Positions 9,301-19,200 of a DNA stretch of 64,000 bases are shown here, in pieces. The notes beneath the pieces are model-generated. The model worked only from the letters and a program-made list of their open reading frames with translations, was not told the DNA's origin and ran no database searches. Position 1 is the first letter of the stretch; each line of letters begins with the position of its first letter. The stretch comes from DASRFA01 sp035651755 (lineage in GTDB: Bacteria; Desulfobacterota; Binatia; UBA12015). Location: NCBI GenBank assembly GCA_035651755.1, contig DASRFA010000027.1, positions 1-64,000 of the forward strand, written 5' to 3'. The translations under genes and the position numbers were made by a program.

Positions 9301-11294
9301 GACTTCACGCACGATCCTTCGCGGCACTCGCCGGGATCGTCGCGCACGACGCAGCGCGTGCCGTCGGGCACCGCCTCGTAGCGGCATCCGTCGAGCCCGG
9401 AGACGTCGGTCGTGCATTGGTTCTGGTCGTCGCAGAGGAGGTCGGCGAGGATGCAGACCGAGCCGCGGCACTCGCCGTCGAACGCGCCGAGCGAGCAGGG
9501 CGTGCCGTCCGCGAGCGTCTCGTTCGAGCACGCTCCGTCGGACGAGCGGGCGTCGCGCGTGCAGGCGTTCCCGTCGTCGCAGCTTCCGCTCTCCGGGCAG
9601 CCGACGCTCCCGGCGACGCAGAACGCGGTGATCGGGCTCGGGATGAGGGAGCTCTGGAACGCGACCTCGGCGGGCGAGCCGCCGCGCGCGCCCGTGCCGG
9701 TCCCGATGAAGAGCCTGCCGGCCGCGACGACCGCCGGCGACGAGAGCGGGCCGCCCGTCGGAAGGCGAGCCAGGATCGCGCCGGTGTCCGAGTCGTACGC
9801 GAAGAGGCTTCCGGAGATCGATCCCATGAAGACGACGCCGGGGACCGCGCTCGTCGGCCCGAAGCTGGGGGGCGGCTCGGCGTTCGACCACAGGACCGTG
9901 CCGCGGCTCGCGTCGAGGCCCCACGCGGCCGGCTTCTGCGGGCTCTCGATGTCGAGGCCGATCGCCGTGCTGAAGAGGACCTTCCCCTCGCCGACGGCCG
10001 CGCTCGCGATGATGCCGCCGATGTCGCCGCCGGGCACGACTTTCGTCTGCCAGTACGGCTCGACCCGGCCCGTGAGCTCGTTCGCGCCGTCGCGATCGAG
10101 GACGTAGTAGCTCCCGTCCTTGCAGCCGATGCCGACGACGTCGCGCGCCTCGCCGACGATCTCGGCAGTGAAGAGGTTCGGCACGCCGCCGATCGCGAGG
10201 TCGTCGTTGTCGATTTCGCGCGGCCGCCACCGCCACGCCGGTTCGCCGTCGAGCGTGAGCGCGAAGATCGCCTCGTCGTACGGCGGCATCGGCGGCGGCG
10301 GCTCGACGGTCGCCGGATCGTCGTCGGTGTCGCAGTTGCTCGACGCCGTGTAGAGGAGCCGACGCTCGACGTCGATCGCGGCGGAAGACCAGACGTTGCC
10401 GCACGCGGTCGGCGTCCGGTCGTGGTCGCAGCCCGGGCGGGTCGCGAAGAAGTCTTCGGGAAGGCCGAGCTCCGCCGCGGAGTGGTAGCCGTCGTAGCGG
10501 CGGACGCGGTCGTCGCGGCGCGGGCGGCAGGTCGCGCCGCTCTCGAGGTCGAAGTACCAGCGCAGGAAGCCGTTGCGCGCGTCGACCGAGTAGAAGCCGC
10601 CCTTGCCGGTTCCGAAGTCGTTGATGTCCATCCCGAAGTACACCTGGCCGTCGTGCACCGCGGGCGACGACAGGATCTCGTTGCGCTCGGTCAGGAAGTC
10701 GCAGGTCGTGCATCCGGTGCCGGCGTCGAACTCCCACACCTCGGCGCCGCTCGCGGCGTCGATCGCGTACACGGTCATGCCGCTCCCGACGAAGAGGACG
10801 CGCCGGCCGTCGACGTCGGCGACCGCGGGCGACGACGCCTGCGGGAACGACGCGCCCGGGTGCGTCTTGAAGCGGAAGCTCCAGACCATCGAGCCGTCGT
10901 CGGCGCGGAGCGCGTAGAGGTTTCCGTCCCAGGAGGACACGAAGACCGTCTGCACTCCCGGCTCGCCCGGGAAGTCGACGTGCGCGACGATCGGCGACGA
11001 GGTGATCACGGCACCCGTCCGGAACCGCCAGAGCGGGACGAGCTTAGCGACGTTCGTCTTGTCGATCGCGGTCTCGTTCGGGTTGAAGAACTGGCGGAGA
11101 AGCGTTCCGCCGTAGGTGCGCCACTCCCCCGGCGCATTCGCAGTCGTCGATGCGGGCGACGGCGCGTCGGAGCACGCCTGGAGGACGGCGCAAAGGAGGA
11201 CGGCACCCCGGAGCGACCAGCGCAGCGGGTGCGACGCCGACCGCGTCGACCTTGTCGCCGATCCGCCGACGTCCGTCGTCGTCTCGCCCAGCAT
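9297..11294 (-). CDS. PQQ-type beta-propeller lipoprotein with Cys-rich C-terminus
   Basis: A 665-residue exported lipoprotein. The ATG at 11294 leads to a signal sequence with hydrophobic core GAVLLCAVLQAC; the Cys of LQAC is the lipidation site. A TTG 60 bases upstream is less likely. Residues about 60-560 are repeated propeller blades of the quinoprotein type (GNLYALRADDGSMVWSF, TVYAIDAASGAEVWEF, SLFAYDSDTGAILARL). Some such proteins bind PQQ and others are only scaffolds; no quinone dehydrogenase catalytic set is obvious. Residues about 565-665 hold Cys-rich repeats (CDDGNACTRDARS, CDDQNQCTTDVSG) found in exported proteins. A further Cys-containing frame follows in the -1 frame, so the true protein may be longer. 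The delta-60 gene lies upstream on the same strand. Confidence 0.83.
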   Translation of the reverse strand: MLGETTTDVGGSATRSTRSASHPLRWSLRGAVLLCAVLQACSDAPSPASTTANAPGEWRTYGGTLLRQFFNPNETAIDKTNVAKLVPLWRFRTGAVITSSPIVAHVDFPGEPGVQTVFVSSWDGNLYALRADDGSMVWSFRFKTHPGASFPQASSPAVADVDGRRVLFVGSGMTVYAIDAASGAEVWEFDAGTGCTTCDFLTERNEILSSPAVHDGQVYFGMDINDFGTGKGGFYSVDARNGFLRWYFDLESGATCRPRRDDRVRRYDGYHSAAELGLPEDFFATRPGCDHDRTPTACGNVWSSAAIDVERRLLYTASSNCDTDDDPATVEPPPPMPPYDEAIFALTLDGEPAWRWRPREIDNDDLAIGGVPNLFTAEIVGEARDVVGIGCKDGSYYVLDRDGANELTGRVEPYWQTKVVPGGDIGGIIASAAVGEGKVLFSTAIGLDIESPQKPAAWGLDASRGTVLWSNAEPPPSFGPTSAVPGVVFMGSISGSLFAYDSDTGAILARLPTGGPLSSPAVVAAGRLFIGTGTGARGGSPAEVAFQSSLIPSPITAFCVAGSVGCPESGSCDDGNACTRDARSSDGACSNETLADGTPCSLGAFDGECRGSVCILADLLCDDQNQCTTDVSGLDGCRYEAVPDGTRCVVRDDPGECREGSCVKS

Positions 11295-11350
11295 GCGGTG
11301 ACGAGTGATCGAACGCGCTCGCGCTGTCCAGCCCGCGACGTTCGAGCGCG

Positions 11351-12634
11351 TCAATACTCGAAGCGCGCGATCGCGACGTCCAGGCCGTCGCCGCGGTCGA
11401 ACGCCACGCCGGCGGCGATGACGCGATCGAGGCCCTGCAGTGCCACGCCGCTCGCGGCCGCGCCGTAGCCCGAGATCCGGCGGCCCGCGAGGCCGCCCCG
11501 TCCGAAGCTCGGATCGAGGCGGCCATCGCTCAAATAGCGAGCGAGCACGAACAGCTCCGAGCCGGCTTCGGTGTACCCGGCGACGAGGATTCGCCCGTCC
11601 GGATGGACGAGCACCGCCTCTCCATAATCCGGATCGGGCGTCACCTGCGTGCGGACCGATCCCCCGCTGCCGAAGCTCGGGTCGAGGCGGCCGTCGGCGA
11701 GATAGCGTGCCACCACGGGGTCGCTGAATGCCCTTCCGGATTCGACGGTCCCAGCCGCGACGATCTTGCCGTCGCTCGTGAGCGCGAGCCCGCCGACGTA
11801 GCCGCTGTGCTCGCCGAACGGCGTCGCGGCGATGCCGCCGTCGCCGAACGTGGGATCGAGGCGTCCATTGCGGAGGACCCGCCCCACGGTGAAGCGGTCG
11901 AACGACTCGCCCCCAGCGACGATCGCGCCGTCGGCCTGCTCGGCGATGCCGTGGAGCCTCCCGATCGTACCGGCGATCGTGGCGCGGCCGCGGCGCCCGA
12001 ACGTCCGGTCGAGCTGGCCGTCCGGGCGGTATCGTGCGAGCGCCCAGGCCCCCGGGCCCGCGGCGCCTCCGACCACGATGGTCCCATCCGCGGCGACGAG
12101 GACCGCGTAGGCGCTGGCGCTTCCACCGAATCTCGGGGTTGCCGGGAATGAAGTCTTGACGATCCCCGTCCTGGCGAACCTTCGATCCAGCGAGCCGTCC
12201 GGGTTGAGCCGCGCCACCACGAACCGGGCGAGCGACGGCCCTGGGTACGTCGTGCCCGCGATCACGATCCGACCGTCGGGCTGGAGCGCGACGGCCTCCC
12301 CGAACTCCGTGTGGCGCGGAACGCCGATCCGGACCGTCCCGCCCGAGCCGAAGGAGGAGTCGATCGCGCCGTCGGGGAGAAGTCGCACGACGGCGACGTC
12401 CAGATCTTCATCCGAGGGATGCTTCGCCTGCGACGCTCCCACGGCGACGATCTTGCCGTCCGGCTGCACCACCACCGCCCTCGCCCAGTCGCGTCCGTTC
12501 GAGATCCGAATCCGAACCTTTCCTTGGCGCCCGAACGTCGGGTCGAAATCGCCCGGCGCAGCGCTCGCGGGATTGCCCGACGCGAGGACCATCGCGCACG
12601 TGGCGGCGATGAGCAGCCTGTTTCCTCTCGACAT
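11351..12634 (-). CDS. Exported delta-60 repeat protein
   Basis: A 427-residue exported protein made almost wholly of delta-60 repeats, each about 55-60 residues, with cores such as GDFDPTFGRQGKV, GAIDSSFGSGGTV, GRLDPTFGDGGIA and GRLDPSFGSGGSV alternating with VQPDGKIVAVG-type strands. I count seven cores, enough for one beta-propeller. The signal peptide is MSRGNRLLIAATCAMVLASG with cleavage near ASA-A. The ATG at 12634 is preceded by GGAAGGAG at a spacing of ten bases. The role of such proteins is not established. The propeller lipoprotein starts 56 bases after the stop, so the two may share a transcript. Confidence 0.88.
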   Translation of the reverse strand: MSRGNRLLIAATCAMVLASGNPASAAPGDFDPTFGRQGKVRIRISNGRDWARAVVVQPDGKIVAVGASQAKHPSDEDLDVAVVRLLPDGAIDSSFGSGGTVRIGVPRHTEFGEAVALQPDGRIVIAGTTYPGPSLARFVVARLNPDGSLDRRFARTGIVKTSFPATPRFGGSASAYAVLVAADGTIVVGGAAGPGAWALARYRPDGQLDRTFGRRGRATIAGTIGRLHGIAEQADGAIVAGGESFDRFTVGRVLRNGRLDPTFGDGGIAATPFGEHSGYVGGLALTSDGKIVAAGTVESGRAFSDPVVARYLADGRLDPSFGSGGSVRTQVTPDPDYGEAVLVHPDGRILVAGYTEAGSELFVLARYLSDGRLDPSFGRGGLAGRRISGYGAAASGVALQGLDRVIAAGVAFDRGDGLDVAIARFEY

Positions 12635-12934
12635 CGTTCGCTCGCTCCTTCCGCGCGTCTCGCGCCTTCATTGAATCGTTTCGGGCGCAGCGGGTCGACG
12701 TTCGCGGGGGGACCGGATCGGTCGAGGTACCAGGGCGCGTGCGGCCGGGCCGCACGTCGGAGGCGTTTGCGAGCTGGGGGTGCTGCGTTGGACCGAGCGT
12801 AGTGTCGCCCGCTCGGCCAGCGCAAGACAATTTCTCGTATGACGGCCGGAACCGCGGCTCGTGACTTCTGGGCCGCGGCGCATCCCGGCAGACGCCGTTG
12901 ACAGCGAGCGCGCCTCCGTGATTCGAGTCGCCCG
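12635..12934. other. Divergent intergenic region, 300 bases
   Basis: It separates the delta-60 gene (minus) from the propeller lipoprotein (plus) and should hold both promoters. The delta-60 ribosome-binding site GGAAGGAG is at its left end. A locally A/T-richer patch (AAGACAATTTCTCGTATGAC, near 12823-12842) stands out in the G+C-rich background and is a possible promoter region, but I could not fix -35 and -10 boxes. No gene, repeat or RNA was seen. Confidence 0.4.
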
Positions 12935-14074
12935 ATGCGGCCACGGTGGTTCGCGACCGTTGCACGATGGTCGCTGGTCGCGGCCGTCGCGCTCGCGACC
13001 GGCTGCTCCGACGGCAGCTCCCCGTCGAGCTCGCTCCTCCTCCTGAACGGCGAGCTCGAGCGCCTGAACGCCTACGACCTGACGGGCGACGCGATCCGGA
13101 AGCAGACGATCATCTCCGGCAACGAGGACGAGAGCGATCCGAACCTGCCGGCCGTGAACGGCCAGATCTGCTTTCTGCCCGACGGATCGCGGCGCTTCGT
13201 CATGGCGGACGACGCCGGGCAGCCGGCGATCCCGCCGGGATGGGCGATGATCCAGCTCACCGGCGACCGCGTCGGCGAGCTCGGCTACCGGCGCCTCTTC
13301 CGCTTCAACCCGACGTACCAGCCGTCGCCCGACACCTCCGAGACGATCGGCTGCGCGTTCCTCTCCGACGGCCGGCTCTTGACGACGGACGTCGGCAACC
13401 AGGTCGAGGGGCCGGGAAACGGCCAGCTCGTCGTCTGGTTTCCGCCCTTCGACGGTCCGGACCTTCGCTACTGCAAGATCGACGTCACGCTCGGCACCGC
13501 GGGCGAGATCTTCATCGACGACCGGGATCGCGTCCACGTCACGAGTGCGCGCGACCAGCCCGGCGTCTACCGCTACACCGGCCCGTTCCCGACGTCGCCC
13601 GATGCAGCCGGCGGCTGCGGCGGCCGCGACGTGACGGGCGCGCCGCTCGCCGATCGGGTGGCTCGTGAGCACTTCATCCGGACCGACGTTCGTCTGCAGA
13701 CGCCGACCGGGATCGTCGGGACGCCGAGCGGCGGCTTCTACGTCGCGAGCATCCTGAACGGCGTGATCGCCGAGTACGACGCGGGCGGCCGCTTCGTGCG
13801 CGTCGTCCTGGAGCCGCCCGCGGGCGAGGTGCTCGGAGCGCAGCCGTTCTCGACCGGGACGCCGTTCGGCATCGCGATCGACTCTTCCGGAACGCTCTAC
13901 TACGCCGATCTCGGCATCGTCGTCCGGAACGGGAACATCGGTCCCGGGTCGGATACCGGCAGCGTGCGGCGCATCCGCTTCGAGAACGGCGAGCCGCTTC
14001 CGCCCGAGACGATCGACGCGGGGCTCGGCTTCCCCGACGGCTTCGCCGTGCTGGAAGGCGTGCTGGAGGAGTGA
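12935..14074 (+). CDS. Beta-propeller lipoprotein (NHL/SMP-30-like)
   Basis: A 379-residue exported lipoprotein: a basic start MRPRWFATVARW, a hydrophobic stretch, and the lipobox LATGC at about residues 22-26. The mature part has propeller-like strands, for example GFYVASILNGVIAEYDAGG, PFGIAIDSSGTLYYADLG and GEIFIDDRDRVHVTS, typical of six-bladed NHL or gluconolactonase-like folds. No catalytic metal site is obvious, so it may be a binding or scaffold protein. Its stop overlaps the GTG start of the following membrane protein in GTGA, which implies translational coupling and a shared role at the envelope. Confidence 0.8.
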   Translation: MRPRWFATVARWSLVAAVALATGCSDGSSPSSSLLLLNGELERLNAYDLTGDAIRKQTIISGNEDESDPNLPAVNGQICFLPDGSRRFVMADDAGQPAIPPGWAMIQLTGDRVGELGYRRLFRFNPTYQPSPDTSETIGCAFLSDGRLLTTDVGNQVEGPGNGQLVVWFPPFDGPDLRYCKIDVTLGTAGEIFIDDRDRVHVTSARDQPGVYRYTGPFPTSPDAAGGCGGRDVTGAPLADRVAREHFIRTDVRLQTPTGIVGTPSGGFYVASILNGVIAEYDAGGRFVRVVLEPPAGEVLGAQPFSTGTPFGIAIDSSGTLYYADLGIVVRNGNIGPGSDTGSVRRIRFENGEPLPPETIDAGLGFPDGFAVLEGVLEE

Positions 14075-16149
14075 ACCGGAAGCGCGCGCTGGCTTCGGTG
14101 CTTCTGTTCCTCGGCTACCTACTGCTCGCGCTCTGGTGGCTGTGGCCGCTCCCGTCTGTGGTGTCCGACCATTCCGCCTATCCTTTTCGAACTTTCAATG
14201 TCGTCGTGGCGGATTGGTATTTGATCGTCTGGTCGCTCGCCTGGGATGTTCACGCTCTGCTGACCCATCCGACGAATCTCTTCCACGCCAACACTTTTTT
14301 TCCGACCAAGCTCCCGTTGGCTTATTCGGAGCACTTCCTGGGCTACGTGCCGCTGTTCGCGCCGACGTACGTCCTCACCGGGAATCCCGTCCTGGCAGCG
14401 AACCTTCTGATCATCCTGACCTATCCGCTGTGCGCGGTCTCGGCGTACGCGCTCGCTCGTCGGTGGGTCGACCCGGGGCCCGCAGTGGTGACGGGATTCT
14501 TCTTCGCGTTCCATCCGTTCCGGTATCTCTCGACCGTCCACTTCCACGCGTTGGGGACGTTCTACATCCCGCTCCTGATCCTGTTCACGGACAGATGGCT
14601 CGAGAAGGCGCGCGCCTTCGATGCGATCGGGATCGCCGTCGCGCTCGGGCTGCAGTCGCTGTGCTCGTTCTATCTCGCCTACGCGATCGCCCTGGGATAC
14701 CTGCCGTTCCTCGCACTCGCGTGCTGGCATTGGCGCCGACGGCTCGATCGCCGCAGAGTCGCTGGTTTGACGATCGCCATCGGATGCGCGCTCGTCCCCT
14801 TCGTCGCATGTAGCCTTCCCTATCTCTGGCTCCGACGGACAGGGATCATTCCGAGCTACGGATCCGAAGCCGACACGCCGCTCCCTCTGATCGGCTACTT
14901 CGGAGCGGGCCGGCTGGATGCGTTTCTCCGCGCTCAGAGCGTGGGCCCGGTGGGTTACCTCCTTGCCGCGGCAGGCCTGGCTTCCGCGTCCTTCAGGCCT
15001 CCGCGATGGGCCGCATCGGTCGCGGCGGTGCTCGTCGTCTGGGGACTGATGCTTTCCGCCGGCCCGACGCTCACGGTCGTCGGGAGGCAGCTTCCGTCGC
15101 CGTACCGCTTCCTGGCCATGATCGTCCCCGGGCTCGACGCGATCCGAATGCCGACGCGGTTCGTCGTCGTTCCGCAGCTCGGCTTCGCGTTGCTCGCGGC
15201 GCTCGGATTGCAGGCGATGGCCGGCGGGTTGCCGCGTGTCGCGGTGCTCGGCTCGGCAGCGATCGTCATCGCGCTCTCGTTGCGAACCTTTCCGCCCTTT
15301 CCGCCTCTCTCGATCGCGCCGGAAGCGACGGGCGGCGACGTCCCGGCGACCTATCGCTGGCTTCGCGACCACGGGGGCGGGCGAGCCGTCCTCGAGCTTC
15401 CGCAGACGAACATCGCGGAGACGTCGCGTCGCATGTACCTCTCGACGTTCCACCGCGCTCCGCTCGTCGAAGGATACAGCGGCTACGTCCCGCCGACGGC
15501 GAGCTTCGTGCACCGGCTGGCGACCGATCTGCCGTCGGACCGCGCACTGCAGCAGGTCGTGGACTTCGTCGACATCGGCTGGATCGTGGTCCACCGCGAT
15601 CAGCTGCGCGCACCGGAGCGCGCTCGCTGGGATGGCGATCCTCCGGACGGGCTGCGAGTCGCAGCCCGGTTCGGCTCGGATCTCGTCCTGTCCGTCGACC
15701 GCGCGGTCGTGTCCGATCGGCGTCGCCGCCTGATGGATGGATCGGAGCAGTCGTTCGAGGGGGCGCCGCTCGGGCCGGTCTCCTCGCCTTGCCGCGGGTC
15801 GATGACGCTCGAGGGGCCGTCGCAGTGGAAGGCCTCGGACAGGACGACCGTCGCCGTGCGGATCTCCAACGAGACGGACCAGGCGTGGCCGGGCTTGGCC
15901 GTCACGTTCAACGATTCGCTGCGCGCTCGCGGGTCCCTGGTCCGCCCCGACGGGTCTGCGATCTACGCGGACAGCGTTCCGGTGAGGCGGGACGTTCCGG
16001 GTCGTTCCGCCGTCGTGGAGGAGGTCCCGCTGCCACGCGCCTGGTGGCCCGGCTCCTATACGGTGAGGGTCGACCTCTTCCAGCCCTCCTCGGGGTCGCT
16101 CTCCCGGTGCGGATTCCATCCGCTCGAGGCCGCCGTGACCTTGAACTAG
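14071..16149 (+). CDS. Polytopic membrane protein (YfhO/GT-C-like) with C-terminal soluble domain
   Basis: A 692-residue inner-membrane protein. About eleven hydrophobic spans fill residues 1-430 (for example VLLFLGYLLLALWWLWPLP, LLIILTYPLCAVSAYALA). Charged and aromatic loops such as FHANTFFPTKLPLAYSEHF resemble YfhO or GT-C enzymes that transfer lipid-linked sugars, though no catalytic DE pair is certain. Residues about 575-692 look like an Ig-type domain. The GTG start at 14071 overlaps the upstream lipoprotein stop. Codon use is visibly less G/C-biased than in the neighbours, especially over the first 200 codons (runs such as CTTTTCGAACTTTCAATG), which may mean recent acquisition or the usual bias of membrane spans. 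Confidence 0.72.
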   Translation: MNRKRALASVLLFLGYLLLALWWLWPLPSVVSDHSAYPFRTFNVVVADWYLIVWSLAWDVHALLTHPTNLFHANTFFPTKLPLAYSEHFLGYVPLFAPTYVLTGNPVLAANLLIILTYPLCAVSAYALARRWVDPGPAVVTGFFFAFHPFRYLSTVHFHALGTFYIPLLILFTDRWLEKARAFDAIGIAVALGLQSLCSFYLAYAIALGYLPFLALACWHWRRRLDRRRVAGLTIAIGCALVPFVACSLPYLWLRRTGIIPSYGSEADTPLPLIGYFGAGRLDAFLRAQSVGPVGYLLAAAGLASASFRPPRWAASVAAVLVVWGLMLSAGPTLTVVGRQLPSPYRFLAMIVPGLDAIRMPTRFVVVPQLGFALLAALGLQAMAGGLPRVAVLGSAAIVIALSLRTFPPFPPLSIAPEATGGDVPATYRWLRDHGGGRAVLELPQTNIAETSRRMYLSTFHRAPLVEGYSGYVPPTASFVHRLATDLPSDRALQQVVDFVDIGWIVVHRDQLRAPERARWDGDPPDGLRVAARFGSDLVLSVDRAVVSDRRRRLMDGSEQSFEGAPLGPVSSPCRGSMTLEGPSQWKASDRTTVAVRISNETDQAWPGLAVTFNDSLRARGSLVRPDGSAIYADSVPVRRDVPGRSAVVEEVPLPRAWWPGSYTVRVDLFQPSSGSLSRCGFHPLEAAVTLN

Positions 16150-16251
16150 GCCGGCGAGCGCCCGCGCCGCCATCGGCTCGGCCAGCGCCGACGCCTCGTC
16201 CGGTGCCTCCGCTGTTGACGCGCCTCCCTCCAGCCGAAAGATCCTCCGGAC

Positions 16252-19200
16252 ATGGCGTCGGGCGGCGAGCGGCCGTTCGTCGGGCGCGACGAAGCTCTGC
16301 GCGAGATCGCGCGCCACTTGGCGGCCGCGGAGGACGGATCGGGACGGGTGGTGCTCGTGCTCGGGGAGGCGGGCGTCGGGAAGACGCGCCTCGTCGAGCG
16401 GGCGATCGCCGAGCTGCCCGCGGAGTCCGTCGCCTGGGGCCGGTGCCACGAGGGCGGCGCGCCCGCCTTCTGGCCGTGGCGCGAGGCGCTGGCGCGGCTC
16501 GCCGGCACGCTGCCGGCGGAAGCGCTCGAGCGCGCGCGCGGCGCCGGCGCGGGCGAGATCGCGCGCATCGTGCCCGCGATCGCCGCCGACGGCGCGCCGG
16601 GCACGGCCGGCGCGCCGGTGGTCCCCGATACGGTCGAGGCGCGGTTCCGGCTCTTCGACGCGGTCGCATCGTTCCTGCGCGCCGCGGCCGGATCGGTCCC
16701 GCTCGCGATCGTGCTCGACGACCTGCACTGGGCCGACCGCGAGAGCTTCCTCCTCCTTCGCTTCCTCGCTCCGGAGATCCGGCGCGCGCGCGTCATCGTT
16801 CTCGCGACGGCCCGCGAGGAGGAGATGCGCGAGGCGGCGGGCGTTCCGCACCTCCTCGGCGACCTCGTCCGGATCGCCGAGCGGGTGCCGCTCGCCGGCT
16901 TGACGCCGGGCGACGTGCGCGACTACGCGCGCGCTGCCGCCGGCCGCGGCGTCGCCGACGCCGTCGTCGACGCGATCCATCGCGCGACCAGCGGCAACGC
17001 CTTCTTCGTGACCGAGCTCGTCGACCTGCTCGATCGGAGCGGGCTCCTCGACGCGTCGCGAATCGACGTCGAGCGCCTCGCGCTCCCGGTCGGCGTGCGC
17101 GACGCGGTCCTGCGCCGGCTGGAAAACCTTCCGCCCGACGCGCGCCGCGCGCTCGACGTCGCCGCGGTTGCCGGCCGCGAGATCGACGTGGCCGTCCTGG
17201 CGCACGTGCTCGGGGTCGGGCCGGAAGCCGCCCTCGCGTGCGCGACGCCAGCGTTCGAGCGACGCGTCCTGACCGACGACGGACTCGCTCCGGGTCGCGT
17301 CCGCTTCGTCCACGAGCTGGTCGCGGACGCGCTCCGCGCGCAGCTCTCGCCCGACGCGCTCCGCGCGACGCACCTCGCGCTGGCGGACGCCTTCGAGGCG
17401 CGCGCCGTCGGCGCGCGCGAGGAGATCGAGGGCGAGATCGCGCGCCACCTCCTAGCCGCCGCGCCGCTCGCGGCGCTCGAGCGCGCCGTGGCGCACGCGG
17501 CGCGCGCCGGCGACCTCGCGCTCCGGCGGCTCGGGTACGAGGAGGCGGCCGAGCACTACGGCCGCGCGGTCGAGGCGGCGGAGGGCGCGGCGATCGACGC
17601 GCGCGCGCGGCTCGATCTCCTGCTCCGCCTCGCGACCGCCCGCCTGGCGGCGAGCGACGACGACGGCGCGCGCGGCGCCGCGGTCGACGCGGCCGAGCTC
17701 GCACGCGAGCTCGGCGACGTCCGCGCGATGGCGCGCGCCGCCGGGATCGCGAGCGGAGCGCGATCGGAAACGGGGCAGCCAGATCACGCCGTGATCGGCC
17801 TCCTCGAGCAGGCCGCGCGCGCGGTCCGCGCCGACGACCCGACCGCGCTCCCGCTCGTCCTCCCGCCGCTCGCGCGCGAGCTCTACTTCGTCGACCGCGA
17901 CCGCCGCCTCGCGATCAGCGACGAAGCTCTCCGCCTCGCGCGCGCGGCCGGCGACCCGACGGCGCTCGCGTCGGCGCTCGGCGCGCGCCACCTCGCTCTC
18001 TGGGAGCCCGGCACGGCCGGGGAGCGCCTCGCGCTCGCGACCGAGCAGATCGCGCTCGCCGAGGCGCACGACGAGTTCCAGATCGCGATGCACGGACACG
18101 CCTGGCGGATCGCCGACCTGCTCGAGCTCGGCGACGTCGATGCCGCCGACGACGGGCTCGTGCGCTACGAGGCGCTCGCCGAGCGCCGCCGGCTGCCGCG
18201 CCTCCTGTGGCACGTCGCGATCGCGCGCACGTCGCGCGCGCTGCGGCTCGGTCGGCTCGACGAGGCGGAGCGCTCCGCGAGCCGCGCGCTCGGCCTCTGG
18301 ACGCCCGGCCCGCAGAACAACGTCCTCCAGTTCTACGCGATCCATTTCTTCCTGATCCGCGAGGAGCAGGCGCGGCTCGGAGAGCTCGACGCGCAGCTCC
18401 GTGCGTTCGCGGAGAGCTCCACGGTGCCGGCGTGGCAGGCGGCGCTCGCGTCGCTGCACGCGACCCTCGGCCGGCGCGACGACGCGCGGCGCGTGATGCG
18501 CGACATGGCCGCGCGCGGCTTCGACGCGCTGCCGTTCGACGGAACCTGGCTCGCGACCATGGCGCGCCTTGCGCTCGCGTGCGCCGCGATCGGGGAGCGG
18601 GAAATCGCCGCGGAGCTGCTGCCGCGGCTCGCGCCCTACGCGCGCTACGACGTCGTGATCGGTGCGGGCGTCGCGTGTCTCGGCTCGGCGGAGCGGTTCG
18701 TCGGCCTGCTCGCGCTCGCGGCCGGCCGCGCGGACGAGGCGGTCGCGCACCTGACGGCCGCGGTCGACGCCAACGGGCGGCAGCGCGCGCACGCGCAGAC
18801 GGCGCACGCGCGCGCGGAGCTCGCGCGCGCGCTGCGCGAGGCGGGCGACGCTGCCGCCGCCGCGGAGCTCGAGGCGCAGGCGCTCGACGACGCGCGCCGG
18901 CTCCGCATGGTCGCCCTCGAGCGCGCGATCGAGTCGGAGGCGCGTGCGCGTCCCGCGCGGGCGGCCGGTCGGAGCGGTGACGCCGCGGGACGCGACCGGA
19001 GCGACGCGCCGGTGCGCGCGGTCCTCCGACGCGACGGCGACGTCTGGCACGTCGCGCACGGCGACGAGAGCACCTGCGTGCGCGACATGAAGGGCATGGC
19101 GTACCTCGCCTTCCTCGTCGGGAACGCCGGCCGCGAGTTCCACGCGCTCGACGTCGGCGGGCACGACGCCGGCACCCCGCAGCACGCCGACGAGGTCCTC

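Noticed and set aside
14119..17448. A 1109-codon minus-strand open frame
   Set aside because: It crosses two well-supported plus-strand genes and is low-complexity Arg/Asp-rich.
15006..18980. A 1324-codon plus-strand frame
   Set aside because: It is the wrong phase of the membrane protein and ATPase genes, almost all Arg/Ala.
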